This document shows positions 28,424 to 35,836 of a stretch of 64,000 nucleotides of DNA, piece by piece; the first letter of the stretch is position 1, and the number at the start of each line of letters is the position of its first letter. Made by a program: the position numbers and the translations under genes. Source of the DNA: Amphibalanus amphitrite (lineage: Eukaryota > Arthropoda > Thecostraca > Balanomorpha > Balanidae); the NCBI RefSeq assembly GCF_019059575.1, contig NW_024881791.1:62001-126000 (forward strand), read 5' to 3'. Under the pieces are notes generated by a model that did no database searches, was not told the origin of the DNA, and worked only from the letters and a program-made list of their open reading frames with translations.

Positions 28424-31400
28424 CATCCCTGCTCACAACTCATCCTGAGTCTGGACAGGGTGACGGCGGTGCGGCGGCGGGACGGCTGCAACGAGCGGCG
28501 GCGGCGCCGCGGTGGCACGGCGGCCGGTCGGCTATCACGGCGGCACAGCGGTAGCGCGGGTTGGTCCGAACACTTTCGTCGGTGACAGCAGGGAAGTACC
28601 TAATTGACTGTGCAGTGTTTATAATCTCCAAAATATAAGTGCTTGCTTCCGTGCGAAATATAAATGAACTATTCATTATAATATCGGTAGGACCACCCTT
28701 CCACCGGAAACGTCATGTGTTCTCAGTTCTCACGCACTTCAGGTGGTCACATTCAGTTTTTTTTTTTTTTTTTACAAGCCACTTTGGTGTGGGGCGGAAA
28801 TTTCGAGAAGATTGACTTGTCACATAGGTCACAAGTGAGGATGACGTTAGACTGACTTACTAGCGTCCACACGGCACAAACATCGCTTGTCATCCTGCTG
28901 AATCACGGACATCTCACTTGAGATAAAGTCACAGACCACGCTGATAAAAACTCAAGGAGATGGTTTGATGCTCTCCCAGTGTTGCCCAATGTTTCTAAGA
29001 ATTCTCCATTCATATATGGTGGCGAAGTTTGTGTGGAGAAGTAAGGTCTCAGAACTGCTAACGACTTCGTTCACATGTGCCTTTCTGGATGTTCTGGGCC
29101 CGAGGTCAGAGGGGGAACGGATGACGCTGCTGGCGGGCCGTTAGCCGGGGCGATGGCGGAGGGGACGCCATCCCGAGCGAGTCTGCAGCCAGGCGACATC
29201 CCCGTTTCGGCGAAGGATGAATGACTTCTGGGAAGATGATGGCGGTCCCTACCCGGGGACCGGGGATGGACGGGTGCGCAGCGGCCCCACGCGAGAGGAG
29301 CGTGGGACGGGAGAGGCACCTCGCCTCAGCCGTACAGCGACGCGACTTGGTTGCATCTGTCGTGATGAACATCATAAAAAAACGTTGGAAATAAAATCAA
29401 AACCTTCGCTGTCTAGCCCCCCCCCCAAACACACACACCATCACCCACCCACCGCAGAAGTTATTTCACCTTTAGATCAGAAGTATACGTCTTCACTAAA
29501 AATGCAAAGCTTTTTGGAGAAGTTAAAGAGTTGTCGCTGCGTTGTCCCTGTTCATGAACAGCTGACAGTATGTTTTCAAATAAACAAAACAGTACCATGC
29601 CAAGCCATGCAAGTCATACGAGCTGCATCAAGCGAATCGCCAGTGTCGTATTGCCTGGTGGTATGGTCAGCGTGACTGGCGGTACCCTTTGCCCTGTGGG
29701 CCACTCAGTTTGCGCCATATGACCTCATCTGGAGCCGCCCTGACTGCAAATGGCTCCTCTCATCGTCGGCATGGAAAGAAACCAGCTCCCCGCATCCAGT
29801 CCGCACGAAACTCGGCTACACAGATCGGTGAAATTTCATTTGGTGTCGTTTAATTTGTAATTGATGCCATCACCCCTCCGATCAATACTGCCCGCCGTGC
29901 AGCAGCCGTGTTGAGCGCCGGTGTGTCTGTGCCGGCGGTAGCGCCGTGCCAGCGTGAGCCGCTGCGGCGGTCGGTGGAGCGCAGCTGCTCCACTTGGCGG
30001 CAGGCCATCCACGTCAGACGCGCCCCCACATCCAGACGGCCGGCGGAGACGTCCCCGCATCCAAACGGTGGATGGCACGTCCCCACATCCGGTGGGGGCG
30101 TTACACCCCCTGCACCCAGACCGTGGGCGGAGACAGCCCCAGATGGTTACCCAACAAAGCGCTACATCCGGCAACCAGATCCGCCATAAAATCCAGACAC
30201 CAGGCGGAATAACCCTGAGATCCAGACGACAGTCGGACTGGCCCCTAGATCCAGACGGCAGGCGGGCCCACCCCTACATCCAGACAGCCATTTTGGACCT
30301 ACCATAAAACCTAGCCGGCGCCGAGCGACGACCTACGACCAGCTGGGGTACCATAGATTACCGCAGGCCGGGGAGCCGGTCGTGGTCAGGAGGGGACTGT
30401 AGCCAGGGGGCCCGGCGGACGGCAGCGAGGGTGCCGCCGGTGGGAACAGGCCACCCCACACCGGCCGATCGGGTCGCTCTATAAACACGGCCGGCGCCGG
30501 CCCGTGCACGGCCGCGCCGCGCCCCGCCAGCCCGCCGCCCCGTCATCGGCTGCCGCCCGGGGTACCGGGTAGGGACGGCGTGGCGTGACTGCACGCCCGT
30601 CCATCCGCCGCCCCAGGGGCGGCGCCACTTTCCCAGAAACCATCCGTCCTTCGCAGGAGGGAAACGGAGTCGTAAACTTGCTAGGAGACAGCTGGATGTC
30701 GTTTCAGGGTTCAGTTCAGAGTACTGAGAAACTCCAGTCCAAGGGATAATATCATAAACTAAGCTGGAATACCGAAAACTAAAACGCTGCGTTGACGCCT
30801 GAAAATGGAAGACGCTTGTCAAATGTCTGGTATAAATTAACCGTCCAAAAAAGTTCTTTGTGAACAGAGGACCGCAGCATACCTGAGTAACGGAATTTCA
30901 TCAGTCTTTTACACGTCCTCACGTAAGAAAAGGGAACTTCTAACCGTAAGGCAGCCTCAGTGAGATCGTCATCCATTAGAGCCTCAGTGAGATTATCATA
31001 GCGCCATCGCCCGTCACGCTGCTCGGCTGATTGGATACCCTGTGGTGAGAGCGCGGGCTCCGAGATACAATGAAAATAATCAGAGCGGATGATCGAAAAC
31101 CTTACCCGGCAAGCGAGCGAGTGATGATGCATCGCCATCCGCCACAAGTTGATATGCATGGGAGCTGTCCCATGCATTGTTCTTGATGTGCTTGTGCCAC
31201 GGCGGAACACCATTTGTGCAATGGAAGAAAAACATCATTTGTACAAAAACTGGCAAGACCTTAATAATTTCACGCAAATATTTTGACTAAAAAACGCCAC
31301 TAAACGAAACAAAACACGGGACAGGATAAAAGGCACAGACTCGACAGCGGAAAACCATCGAAGGCTTACTCGGTCCTCCAACAATGGCCAGCAAAAGCCA

Positions 31401-33707
31401 TAATATGCTCAGTCATTTAATGGATAACCAGCATACCCTTAATACCTACGGTAATGATAATCACGTTCCTAAAAATAGCATTTGGGTTTTCGGTTGACTC
31501 CTTAGGTCAGACACACCATGTCCGTTCAAAGGAAGGGGAGGTTATGGGGAAAAAATATGAGTTTTGTGCAATTATCAGCTATGCTCGTGATATACATACC
31601 TGATAGGTATATTACAACTCAGATAAAGTCGGTGAGCAGGGATTATTTTGTGTCAGTTTTTGGTTACATTGACATCGTTAATGTTCGACTGTTAATTATG
31701 CAGACGTTCCAGTATTTCTGATAGGGTGGTAATGGCGACAGCCTGAGTAGGGTCTGAAGTCTGAACTCCGCATTACAAGGGTTCGGAGCACGAAAGAGGG
31801 ACCAATTGGTACCATAGAAAAAGACGGACTTGTTCTTACAAGTGCTAGAATACCCGAGTATTGAAAATCCGGGACAGCACGATGAAAGAATGGTACGATC
31901 CTTCTAGCTTTCTTTTTTAATTCGGAAAAGCCGGATGGACGACGTCGCGATTCTGTGTCACTCCTCTCCCGATAGGAGCTAAAAGCTGCCATCACCTCTC
32001 CGCCATTTAAAGCCGGTCTGTCATACTTGAAATATGAATCGGTCCGGCAAATGGAAGGGTGATGTGCGAGTTTGGTGTTGATTTCTGCCAGACTAAGGGA
32101 TATAGCGGTACAAAAAGAGGTACCTACCGGTAGGCCTTTTCCCTCGTAAATTTTACCTTTATGAGCATGCCTACATTTTCTTCAAAAACTCGCCTTCGAA
32201 ATGACAATTTGTACATCAAAATAAGTGAAAACCATGGATGTTACAGAAATAGCGTTTGAACCCAGGATCAGTATCATTTCATTTGCCTTCCAGCGTCCGG
32301 ACTGAACACAATAAATCAGCCCAGTTTGAAGAAAATTGTGCCCGGTGGGGGCCGAGTAGAGACGTCGCTCCCCTCCGTCCCATCCGGGACTCTGTCCTCT
32401 ATCCAGCCAGTGACGCGACCCGGTGCCTCCCTCCCTAACGGTACTCACCGAGGCCGGAGCGGCGCCTTTCCCGTCCGCCACGGCGGCAGCACCGGCCGGG
32501 TCCACCGCTGAAGTGTCTGCAAACAAAACGCAAACACCGTGTCTGGAGACCGGACGTACACGCACTTCGACAAGTCATTCCGTAAAAATGCAAAGTCATC
32601 CGTTACTAAAAATAAAAAACGCCATAATTTCTAGTTACATTTCAAAGGATGACAAAATACAAGCAAATTAGAGACCAGACAGACATATCGCTGGCAAAAT
32701 ATGGCAATCCAGGTCGTTAACGTACCTCGTCGACTGAGTTCCCTGCTGGCACGGGAGGGTGGCGCCTCGGCCGGAGTTTTCACGGTAGGACCATGGTGGT
32801 GGGCGTCGTGGTCACCATGGTAGTGGGCGTCGTGGTAGTGGTCATGGTCAGCGTGGTCGTGGTCCGCGCGGTCGTGGCCTGCGTGGTCATGGTCTGCGTG
32901 GTCCGCGCTGTGGTCATGGTCTGTGTGGTCGTGGCCTGCATTGTCGTGGCCTGCGTGGTCGTGGCCTACATGGTCGTGGTCTGCGTGGTCGTGGTCTGCG
33001 TGGTCGTGGCCTGCGTGGTCATGGTCTGCGTGGTCATGGTCTGCGTGGTCATGGCCTGCATGGTCATGGTCTGCGTGGTCCGCGCTGTGGTCATGGTCTG
33101 CGTGGTCGTGGCCCGCGTGATCTGCATGGTCGTGGCCCGCGTGGTCTGCATGGTCGTGGCCCGCGTGATCATGGTTTGCGTGATCGTGGTCTGTGCCGTT
33201 CTTGTGGCCTTCGCCGTGACCATGGTCTGCGTGGTTGTGGTCTCCGTGGTCCGCACTGTGGTCATGGTCTGTGTGGTCGTGGCTCAGACTGTGCTGGTGG
33301 TCGGGCTCCCGCAGCAGACTGGTACCGCCAGGCTGGCCGCCGTCGCGGTGCTCCAGGCCGCTCTCGTGGTCGGCCGGGGCACGCTGGCTGTGCTCATGAT
33401 CGGTGTGCTCTGAGTCGTGATGGTCGTGATCATGGTGGTCGTGGTGGTCATGATGGTCGTGGTGGTCGTGGTCGCCGGCCAGTCCATGCCAGTGCCGAAT
33501 GATGCCCAGCTGCTTCAGTAGGCGCTGCAGACCGGCTGCTGTCAGCCCGCCGCCGCCACCATCGGCTCCATAGTCAGCCAGCAGGCGGCTGATGTAGGTG
33601 CCGCTGACCTTTACTGGGACTGGTGCCAGGGCTGGTGCCGACTGACCACCTGCCAGAGCCAGCAGCACTGCAGCCACTGCTGCCACTGCCAATGGGCCCA
33701 GAGCCAT
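9910..33707 (-). CDS. foi: LIV-1 type ZIP zinc transporter (ZIP6/ZIP10 group), complete, 10 exons
   Basis: Moves zinc into the cytoplasm across the plasma membrane. Coding exons in order: 33707-32726, 32516-32449, 16449-16260, 15290-15121, 14244-14056, 13496-13355, 13168-13011, 12682-12340, 12031-11844 and 10062-9910. All junctions are GT-AG, phases agree, and the sum is 2583 nt (860 aa plus stop), close to human ZIP10. Residues 1 to about 23 are a signal peptide; about 75-310 are His/Asp-rich. CPALLY (378-383) is the LIV-1 cysteine motif. TM1-TM2 lie in 415-470 and TM3 near 499-520. A second His cluster is cytoplasmic. HNFTDG (712-717) and HELPHE (741-746) are the TM4/TM5 metal site. VALVDMVPE-type TM7 and a final TM follow. 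The Drosophila relative is fear-of-intimacy; one-to-one orthology is inferred. Intron 1 is 16 kb and hosts a BEL/Pao element. Confidence 0.94.
10063..10140 (-). repeat. Tandem copies of ZIP exon 10 acceptor
   Basis: The block CTCCGGCACCTGTCACAAAC (plus strand), spanning the exon 10 acceptor, recurs at 10089 and, with changes, at 10120. Unit about 34 bp, separated by CAGTCAGT. Confidence 0.85.
10333..11238. mobile_element. piggyBac-like MITE, family A copy 2 (ZIP intron 9)
   Basis: Exactly flanked by TTAA (10329-10332 and 11239-11242). Ends are CCCTCGCCCGCACATG and CATGTGCGGGCGAGGG, with facing G/C runs inside each end. It is collinear with 2648-3550 throughout. Carries GGTCA/TGACC half-sites. 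No transposase. Confidence 0.88.
11844..12031 (-). CDS. foi: ZIP exon 9: TM6-TM7
   Basis: Encodes (G)[20 protein letters not shown] through [18 protein letters not shown], the conserved segment after HELPHE. Donor GTGAGA at 11843 downward, acceptor CCGCAG. Confidence 0.95.
12340..12682 (-). CDS. foi: ZIP exon 8: His cluster, TM4-TM5 metal site
   Basis: Encodes [10 protein letters not shown]..., then [19 protein letters not shown], then [20 protein letters not shown] and [11 protein letters not shown]. These are the two signature motifs that bind transported zinc. Donor GTGAGC. Confidence 0.96.
13011..13168 (-). CDS. foi: ZIP exon 7: cytoplasmic loop
   Basis: Encodes [20 protein letters not shown] through RTNGHRAQ. 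Polar and low complexity. Accepted because its phases (start 2 nt, end 0) fit both neighbours and both splice sites are good. Confidence 0.8.
13355..13496 (-). CDS. foi: ZIP exon 6: cytoplasmic loop
   Basis: Encodes [20 protein letters not shown] through DTEDVLA plus one base. Part of the long cytoplasmic loop between TM3 and TM4. Donor GTGAGT, acceptor GGGCAG. Confidence 0.85.
13920..14055 (-). repeat. Duplicate of ZIP exon 5 donor region
   Basis: The plus-strand string TACCTTGTGTTTGTCCCGTG at 13977, followed by TGCAAGTGCC, repeats the true exon end at 14054 (TACCTTGTGCTTGTCCCGTG, same continuation). The adjoining stretch CCCCTTGTTTTCC...AAGCCTG/CAGCCTG is also duplicated (13947 and 14017). 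One unit of about 75 bp. Confidence 0.8.
14056..14244 (-). CDS. foi: ZIP exon 5: His loop and TM3
   Basis: Encodes [20 protein letters not shown] then [21 protein letters not shown] (TM3). It ends at DKHK in phase 0 with donor GTAAGG. A 36 bp minisatellite begins 30 bp upstream, and a near copy of the donor end lies downstream. Confidence 0.93.
14274..14820 (-). repeat. 36 bp minisatellite, about 15 copies, in ZIP intron 4
   Basis: Unit CTGGAACCACCCGCCTCTCC followed by GAGAAACGACAGGTCT. Most copies are nearly identical; two are 4 bp shorter. Units with no stop and length divisible by three give long open frames on the minus strand with repeats such as [13 protein letters not shown] treat these as artefacts. 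Confidence 0.93.
15121..15290 (-). CDS. foi: ZIP exon 4: TM1 and TM2
   Basis: Encodes [19 protein letters not shown] and [21 protein letters not shown], the conserved TM1-TM2 unit. Donor GTCAGT, acceptor TTTCAG. About ten copies of the acceptor and exon start follow in the intron. Confidence 0.95.
15291..15830 (-). repeat. Array of about ten copies of ZIP exon 4 acceptor
   Basis: Plus-strand core CAAACAGCCATACTGAAACA, i.e. minus-strand TTTCAG/TATGGCTGTTTG, recurs every 50-65 bp. The two copies nearest the exon are exact 51 bp units including 20 nt of exon. Farther copies are progressively changed. Confidence 0.92.
15952..16172. mobile_element. Hairpin MITE in ZIP intron 3
   Basis: TTAA at both ends (15952-15955, 16169-16172). 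The ends are inverted (TTAACCGTGTGTTCGGACG versus TTAAGCGTGCGTTCGGACG). Inner arms also pair: TTTTTCGCGTGGAATTT with its inverse, and GAGAAATTCTTCACGAAAAC with GTTTTCGTGAAGAATTTCTC. About 220 bp, nearly one long palindrome. Confidence 0.85.
16260..16449 (-). CDS. foi: ZIP exon 3: CPALLY motif
   Basis: Encodes [14 protein letters not shown]...[17 protein letters not shown] and ends with a Pro-rich segment. CPALLY with a downstream Cys is diagnostic for LIV-1 ZIPs, just before TM1. The intron beside its acceptor is a decaying tandem array of that acceptor. Confidence 0.9.
16450..16960 (-). repeat. Decaying array of ZIP exon 3 acceptor
   Basis: Plus-strand CAGACCGGCGGCGTCCGGGC then ACTGAGGG, the exon start plus acceptor, is repeated exactly once (second junction at 16501, 52 bp away). 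Then come weaker copies (CAGAACGGAGGTGTAAGGAC ACTG, etc.) each followed by a ...CGGTTAGCA/CGGTCAGCA spacer, down to about 16960. Confidence 0.88.
16961..18949. other. ZIP intron 2-side sequence, nothing recognised
   Basis: Part of the 16 kb intron 1 of the ZIP coding region (between exons 2 and 3). No coding domain or clear transposon end seen. Confidence 0.4.
18950..19335 (-). pseudogene. Possible LINE reverse transcriptase relic
   Basis: Minus strand from 19335 reads [18 protein letters not shown], like the QGSxLGPLLF motif of non-LTR retrotransposon RT domains. The rest is not recognisable. An AT-rich stretch with TTTATTGG near 18957 could be its tail. Low confidence; short. Confidence 0.35.
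19926..19930. repeat. BEL target-site duplication, left
   Basis: GCAGG, matched by GCAGG at 28588-28592. 5 bp is usual for BEL/Pao. Confidence 0.85.
19931..20762 (-). repeat. BEL 3' LTR
   Basis: 832 bp, TG...CA, matching the 5' LTR apart from the hAT insertion there. Confidence 0.93.
20763..21108 (-). other. BEL region between pol and 3' LTR
   Basis: About 350 bp, noncoding. Contains a 60 bp-spaced repeat with ACAAAGCACA(A/G)ACGGCCAT (near 20867 and 20926). Confidence 0.6.
21109..25791 (-). CDS. BEL/Pao pol polyprotein
   Basis: 1560 codons open. Order: end of the gag-type DUF1759 region, Cys/His knuckles ([13 protein letters not shown] near residue 135 and a second cluster near 170), aspartic protease (ALLDSGSES near 275), reverse transcriptase ([10 protein letters not shown]; catalytic FYMDDF), RNase H, integrase (HTLNEV...CAICRKRR zinc site; [30 protein letters not shown] carrying the D,D,E), then the C-terminal Pao-specific domain ([12 protein letters not shown]). 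The first Met is not the real start: the domain before it continues from the gag frame. Confidence 0.95.
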   Translation of the reverse strand: MFSAEPPQKNSVRSLEYFHSALHCAVTLMQAQGYEADLYSTENLRRTVVKLPEYLRREWGKHVLELHPRHPSLIDLDVWLLKQVQIASLCQTAETPSDRWGRTRDQTTKRAAHATATSSPASPSTAQKPGGNASCPKCGGEHRLHQCREFKNLDVERRIDLIFDKGLCLWCLQRGHLARECHNTKLCGVNGCQRRHNQLIHGSTKRTTPLTDRSGAVASRPANETTSAAEGEEVRVVAASTSIGKTGGTLLQIVPVRIHGKKAGTHRDTYALLDSGSESSFCSEAVLNQLGITGQDEQLCLQTVEGTGKPQASTRVKLELSSVAPGETRRIIVPEAWSVPSLDISMPNVCKKQREKWRHIKGLDIPQCSHGQVELLLGANVSEAVIQQEVRVGQPGQPIAVRTAFGWTLTGAVSDLHPGKHGRTRRAMFIQKGSAADEELENMLKDWWTTESFGAKYERSVSQSKEDRRAQELLESTTTKLTGNRYETGLLWKTDDDTPFPDSKVMATKRLHGTERRLVNDQEKAAAYQATIDAYVKKGLARKLSREEAQLRLPRRWFLPHHAVTNPNKPGRFRIVFDAAARSYGTSLNDKLLTGPDLLKNLTGVLLRFREEKVGMVADIQEMYHQVRVIEKDRPALSFLWRDLDQTREPDIYEMQVTIFGAKSSPASANYVLQRTVADHGEDCGLPKKTVETVKNSFYMDDFLRSEEHEDDALKTTKQVTETLSRGGFHLSKWVSNSRRVLESIPREKRAQPELDLTEAELPTQGALGVVWNAEEDSLSFRFRDSSVPMTKRGVLQRTASIFDPLGIAAPFVIRAKMFMQQLWTKQLEWDDELDREEQKEWEEWLQELPALRNISVPRCLRPTSSDTIARQLHDFCDASEGAFGAVAYLRATSPDSTHHCSFIMSKTRVAPLKRLSIVRLELQAAVLAVRLVDALQKEIPDQVKKVTYWSDSRVVLQYFSNESRRFHTFVSNRVAEIHDLSDKGQWRHCPGRLNPADLCSRGETVKELADNPLWLSGPDFLRGDEEGWPEQPHVQRLAEEDVEVKVGAFATVTVRDPKAALPTPSKFSSWTKYKRTVAWILRFLRNSKLKGEQKRQRNLGPLTVSELHDAEKTILQMVQAEAYRTELQQLQAGQQLNKKSSIADLSPILDADGIVRVGGRLGNAPLDEDARHPILLPAGSDVARMVIYETHRQLMHAGAEHTLNEVRQKFWIPRGRSQVKRVLIDCAICRKRRARPQPPRMADLPADRFNTSHPFSFVGIDYFGPLTVRRFRKTEKRYGLLVTCLATRAIHLEVSNSLDTDSFLMAFRRFVARRGRPKKVFSDNGTNLKSGERELREALTQWNQQKISDELSQQQIEWCFNPPAASHMGGIWERMIGAVKRALSVVLGGEVTTDEVLSTVFCEIESMINSRPLTHVTDDVRDLTALTPNHYLLGRGSRCLPPGVFSSQDLHSKKGWRYVQALTDHLWRRWKREYLHTLIHRRKWQADQRNLAVGDVVLLAESDTPRGHWPLARVLQVFPGPDGRVRAVQLKTAAGGTYTRPATKVALLELAPSPPQPSH
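25778..27208 (-). CDS. BEL/Pao gag region
   Basis: 476 codons. Acidic start, then a long coiled coil rich in E/Q/R (about residues 205-290), then the retroelement domain beginning [18 protein letters not shown]. The frame ends abruptly at 25778 while the same domain continues in the pol frame. The overlap is 14 nt and a one-base shift is enough, so it is either a programmed shift or a single-base lesion. Confidence 0.9.
   Translation of the reverse strand: MASGEASPSLERMGESDKEETADMEEVPAEPAAAGQGQAAVTTAREEPREGQCSNGEWRHLRQVRGRHRAALTRIFRRAEALVTDRASRVQFGNIRREMDSAFQALMAVHECISGYTQYEEEKENEVQYLNEVRTEKERIEEKIETFMTSTTDELQLTSTRQTDFSEDGGGQPEDGLGRSVSRMTRSVARRARSQVSGSSAASHASAEARISSKLKELRVRQLERERTREQELREQEQRIRQQEQKIRQQEQELQYERDLQKARDEAEAARLEADLREEMEDELNADRRDDFVDENLGEPITEKSVSQRQNCSRLQLRFSEPVSITPREPLEPLTEIREEPPQLEPPRMAPSPGMSTSQTSWIDQLRPTAAPRPAPTTSAFTKSIPRLQLPTFSGKPSEWPRWVGLFRALVHDQPSLSDAERMAHLQASVMGQAQEAIAGMLFDGNLYQQALKTLQDRFGRSTDVIKGTSRESVLG
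27240..28587 (-). repeat. BEL 5' LTR, split by a hAT element
   Basis: Identical in plan to 19931-20762 but interrupted after CTCACAAC at 27923. It resumes at 28440. Confidence 0.92.
27924..28431. mobile_element. hAT-type nonautonomous element full of GGCTCC hexamers
   Basis: Inverted ends CAGGGATGCGGAGCCG / CGGCTCCGCATCCCTG, flanked by an 8 bp duplication CTCACAAC (27916-27923, 28432-28439). CAGGG ends and an 8 bp duplication are the hAT pattern. Most of the 508 bp is blocks of repeated GGCTCC, all in the same orientation, separated by unique AT-richer spacers. No transposase. Confidence 0.92.
28593..29994. other. ZIP intron 1, unique sequence
   Basis: A poly-T run near 28759-28774 and a C-run/CA stretch at 29418-29440. 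No gene recognised. Confidence 0.4.
29995..30300. repeat. Degenerate tandem repeat
   Basis: Repeated (C)ACATCCAGACGGC(C/A)GGCGG units of about 30-40 bp with variable spacing, e.g. near 30026, 30056, 30092, 30218, 30248, 30278. Confidence 0.7.
30301..32448. other. ZIP intron 1, unique sequence
   Basis: No domain-bearing ORF seen. A GC-rich block at 30310-30620 is followed by AT-richer DNA. Confidence 0.4.
32449..32516 (-). CDS. foi: ZIP exon 2
   Basis: 68 nt, read from acceptor TTTGCAG. It encodes (D)[17 protein letters not shown] and ends in phase 0 at donor GTGAGT. Short and low complexity; supported by phase agreement with exons 1 and 3. Confidence 0.75.
32726..33707 (-). CDS. foi: ZIP exon 1: signal peptide and His-rich ectodomain
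   Basis: The Met at 33707 begins [20 protein letters not shown], a good signal peptide. After a short globular part, about 230 residues are dominated by HDHx[11 protein letters not shown] repeats, the expected extracellular zinc-binding arm of LIV-1 transporters. Ends in phase 1 at donor GTACGT. Confidence 0.92.
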
Positions 33708-35291
33708 GGCAAAATGACTTGTGTTCTGTAAAAATTGAAGGTGTTAATTTTTGCACACATGGAATATAATGCCAATACTGGCAAAATACTGACACAAAAA
33801 TCATTGAACTTGTTAGGTACCAAAAATTACGCCATTAGGTACCAATAGGTACTGCTACAGGCTTTCTACAAATTATTAACAAAAACCAGGATAATTATTT
33901 GTGAAAAGGCAAAGGCCTGATGCTGTGGTTGACTCCTAGCTAATCCTGTAGGATTATATTTGTAGGTGTTGTTGACACAGCTCCCAACCTGAACCCGGAA
34001 AAGCAAAAATCATTTAAAAATTAACAACTCCAACTGGCAACTGCTGTGATTGCTAGAGCATGTGTGAACAATATCTCATCATTATTGTTATCTGATTATG
34101 ATTAATCATAGCTTCGACTTCTAATTAATTGCATATATCAAAAGTATTGACTCAAAGCAAACAAGCTTACAATTTATCAAGTGATGGCAATCGAATACCT
34201 CCAAAGAAGAGTCATGCCATCGACCATAATGCCAACCGGTAATTCTTCACATGCACCCACACAGCAAGAAGTCACATGAGGAACTGGCCATGTGTTTAGC
34301 ACACGACACTAAAATAATGGTTACAAAATGACCCACCTTGCACACGTGCCAACAGCACCCCTTCAACAGCGCGTGCCACCCGGTCGAAGCTCTGCGACAT
34401 ACAAAACGCACGAAACAAATTGTGCCGTGTGCAGCCGTTGTACCGGGAGCAGGTTTTTAATCTCCGTGGGAAATAACATGATGGGCGGTTGGTGAGAAAC
34501 TTCCACAATCTAGGGACTTTTTCGGCATCTTTTCTCAAGCACTAATGTAAATATGTTCCAGCCAAGTTCCCATACCTACCCCGAGTGGGGACGAGGAAAA
34601 TACATTCATTCATTTTGTAGCTGGACTTGCGAAGAGGTCCATAAATCGAGAATTGAATAAATAACATCCACACGGGTGTTGACTCAAGTGGCAATGGAAG
34701 GTTTTAAAATGAAAGATGGGGACGCTAGATCAGGATCCATGGAAAAAGGCTCGCAAGCATACAGGTGAATCCAGAAAGTCGGTCTCGGACGCTGCGGGAG
34801 GTGGGATCAAAACAGTTTCTCCAAATTCCAAGTACCTACTCCTCGCAAGTCGCATTTCGATCCCTTGTGCACTACCGTGCATTTTGACCCTCACACTCCT
34901 AAGGGGAATCGGACCTACTTTGGATCTGATGGATCCGTCTTCCATCTCCTCGATTTTCGCGAATAACTCGCGTAAGAGCGGCTGATCGCGACTTAACTTT
35001 TCGGTGATTTAATCAATTTTACGCATCCCCTGAAAATCTCGTGAACCTGACCTGTAGGGGATGACGGGGGACCGCCGCCCATCGGGTAACACGCCCACCC
35101 TATTATTTTGTAAAACAAACATCCTTGATGATCAGATTAGGTAGGTAGGTACTGTGTCACTTTTAATTGGTGACATGGCGGCAATCGGCTGTGCAAGGTG
35201 ATTTTGGTATTCTTGCGCGTCATTTCCGTGATTTTGCACAATTTTGCTGGCAAATGACTCCCTTGTCACAGCACTTTCTTTATTCACTACC
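33708..35291. other. Upstream of ZIP start: likely 5' UTR/promoter region, nothing specific
   Basis: No ORF with a recognisable domain. I cannot place the transcription start. TACCAATAGG/TTAGGTACCAA short repeats occur near 33815-33850. Confidence 0.4.
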
Positions 35292-35836
35292 TAGGGGAGA
35301 GTGGGGAAAGATGCCCAGGGTTTTGCTATGTCATATATTATTCGAAAATGACGATGGGAAAGCAAAAACTTGGAGTTTCAACGGAAGCCGACATCATTTT
35401 TCTCCAAAAATATCACACTTTCGTGCCTGAAATATTATAACTTTTTTTGCTATTAAGCATTTTCCTGAAGAAGTGAAAGGGGGCATCTTACCCAACAGGG
35501 TGGGAAAGACGCCCCCTGACGTTGGGAAAGATGCCCCCTGCACTATAAGTGACATAAATGGGCACGTCAATCGCCTGAACGAATCAGCAGTCCCTTCGAG
35601 CCTGCAGTAGACACTAAACGTCATCATAAGGGCCCTCAAAAGTAGTCGTAAGGGGCTTCAGAGGTCATCGTTAGGGCCATCATAATCCAGCGCGGCCAAA
35701 CAAGCCTCCGTGGCGGCGTTCGGAGACCACTGTGGGGCTCTTATAGGTCTTCATGATGGTTGAGGGCCCTCGAGTCCATCGAGGGCCGCGTGGGGACCTC
35801 CGATGCCAGCGCGGCCCGTGGGGCCAACGTGGGAGC

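Larger units (their letters stand above)
19931..28587 (-). mobile_element. Full-length BEL/Pao LTR retrotransposon in ZIP intron 1
   Basis: LTRs at 19931-20762 and 27240-28587 (832 bp once the 516 bp hAT insertion with its duplicated target is removed, equal to the other LTR). LTR ends are TGTCGCCGAC...GTCGGTGACA. Gag and pol read on the minus strand, opposite to plus and the same direction as the ZIP gene. The primer site lies at 27215-27234 (plus strand ends GGCCCGGAGGACCA, like a tRNA 3' end with CCA), 5 nt from the LTR. The tRNA could be Tyr-like, unsure. LTRs look identical by eye, so insertion is recent. Confidence 0.95.

Noticed and set aside
32793-33413. 206-codon valine-rich plus-strand ORF
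   Set aside because: Antisense shadow of the His/Asp repeat in ZIP exon 1.
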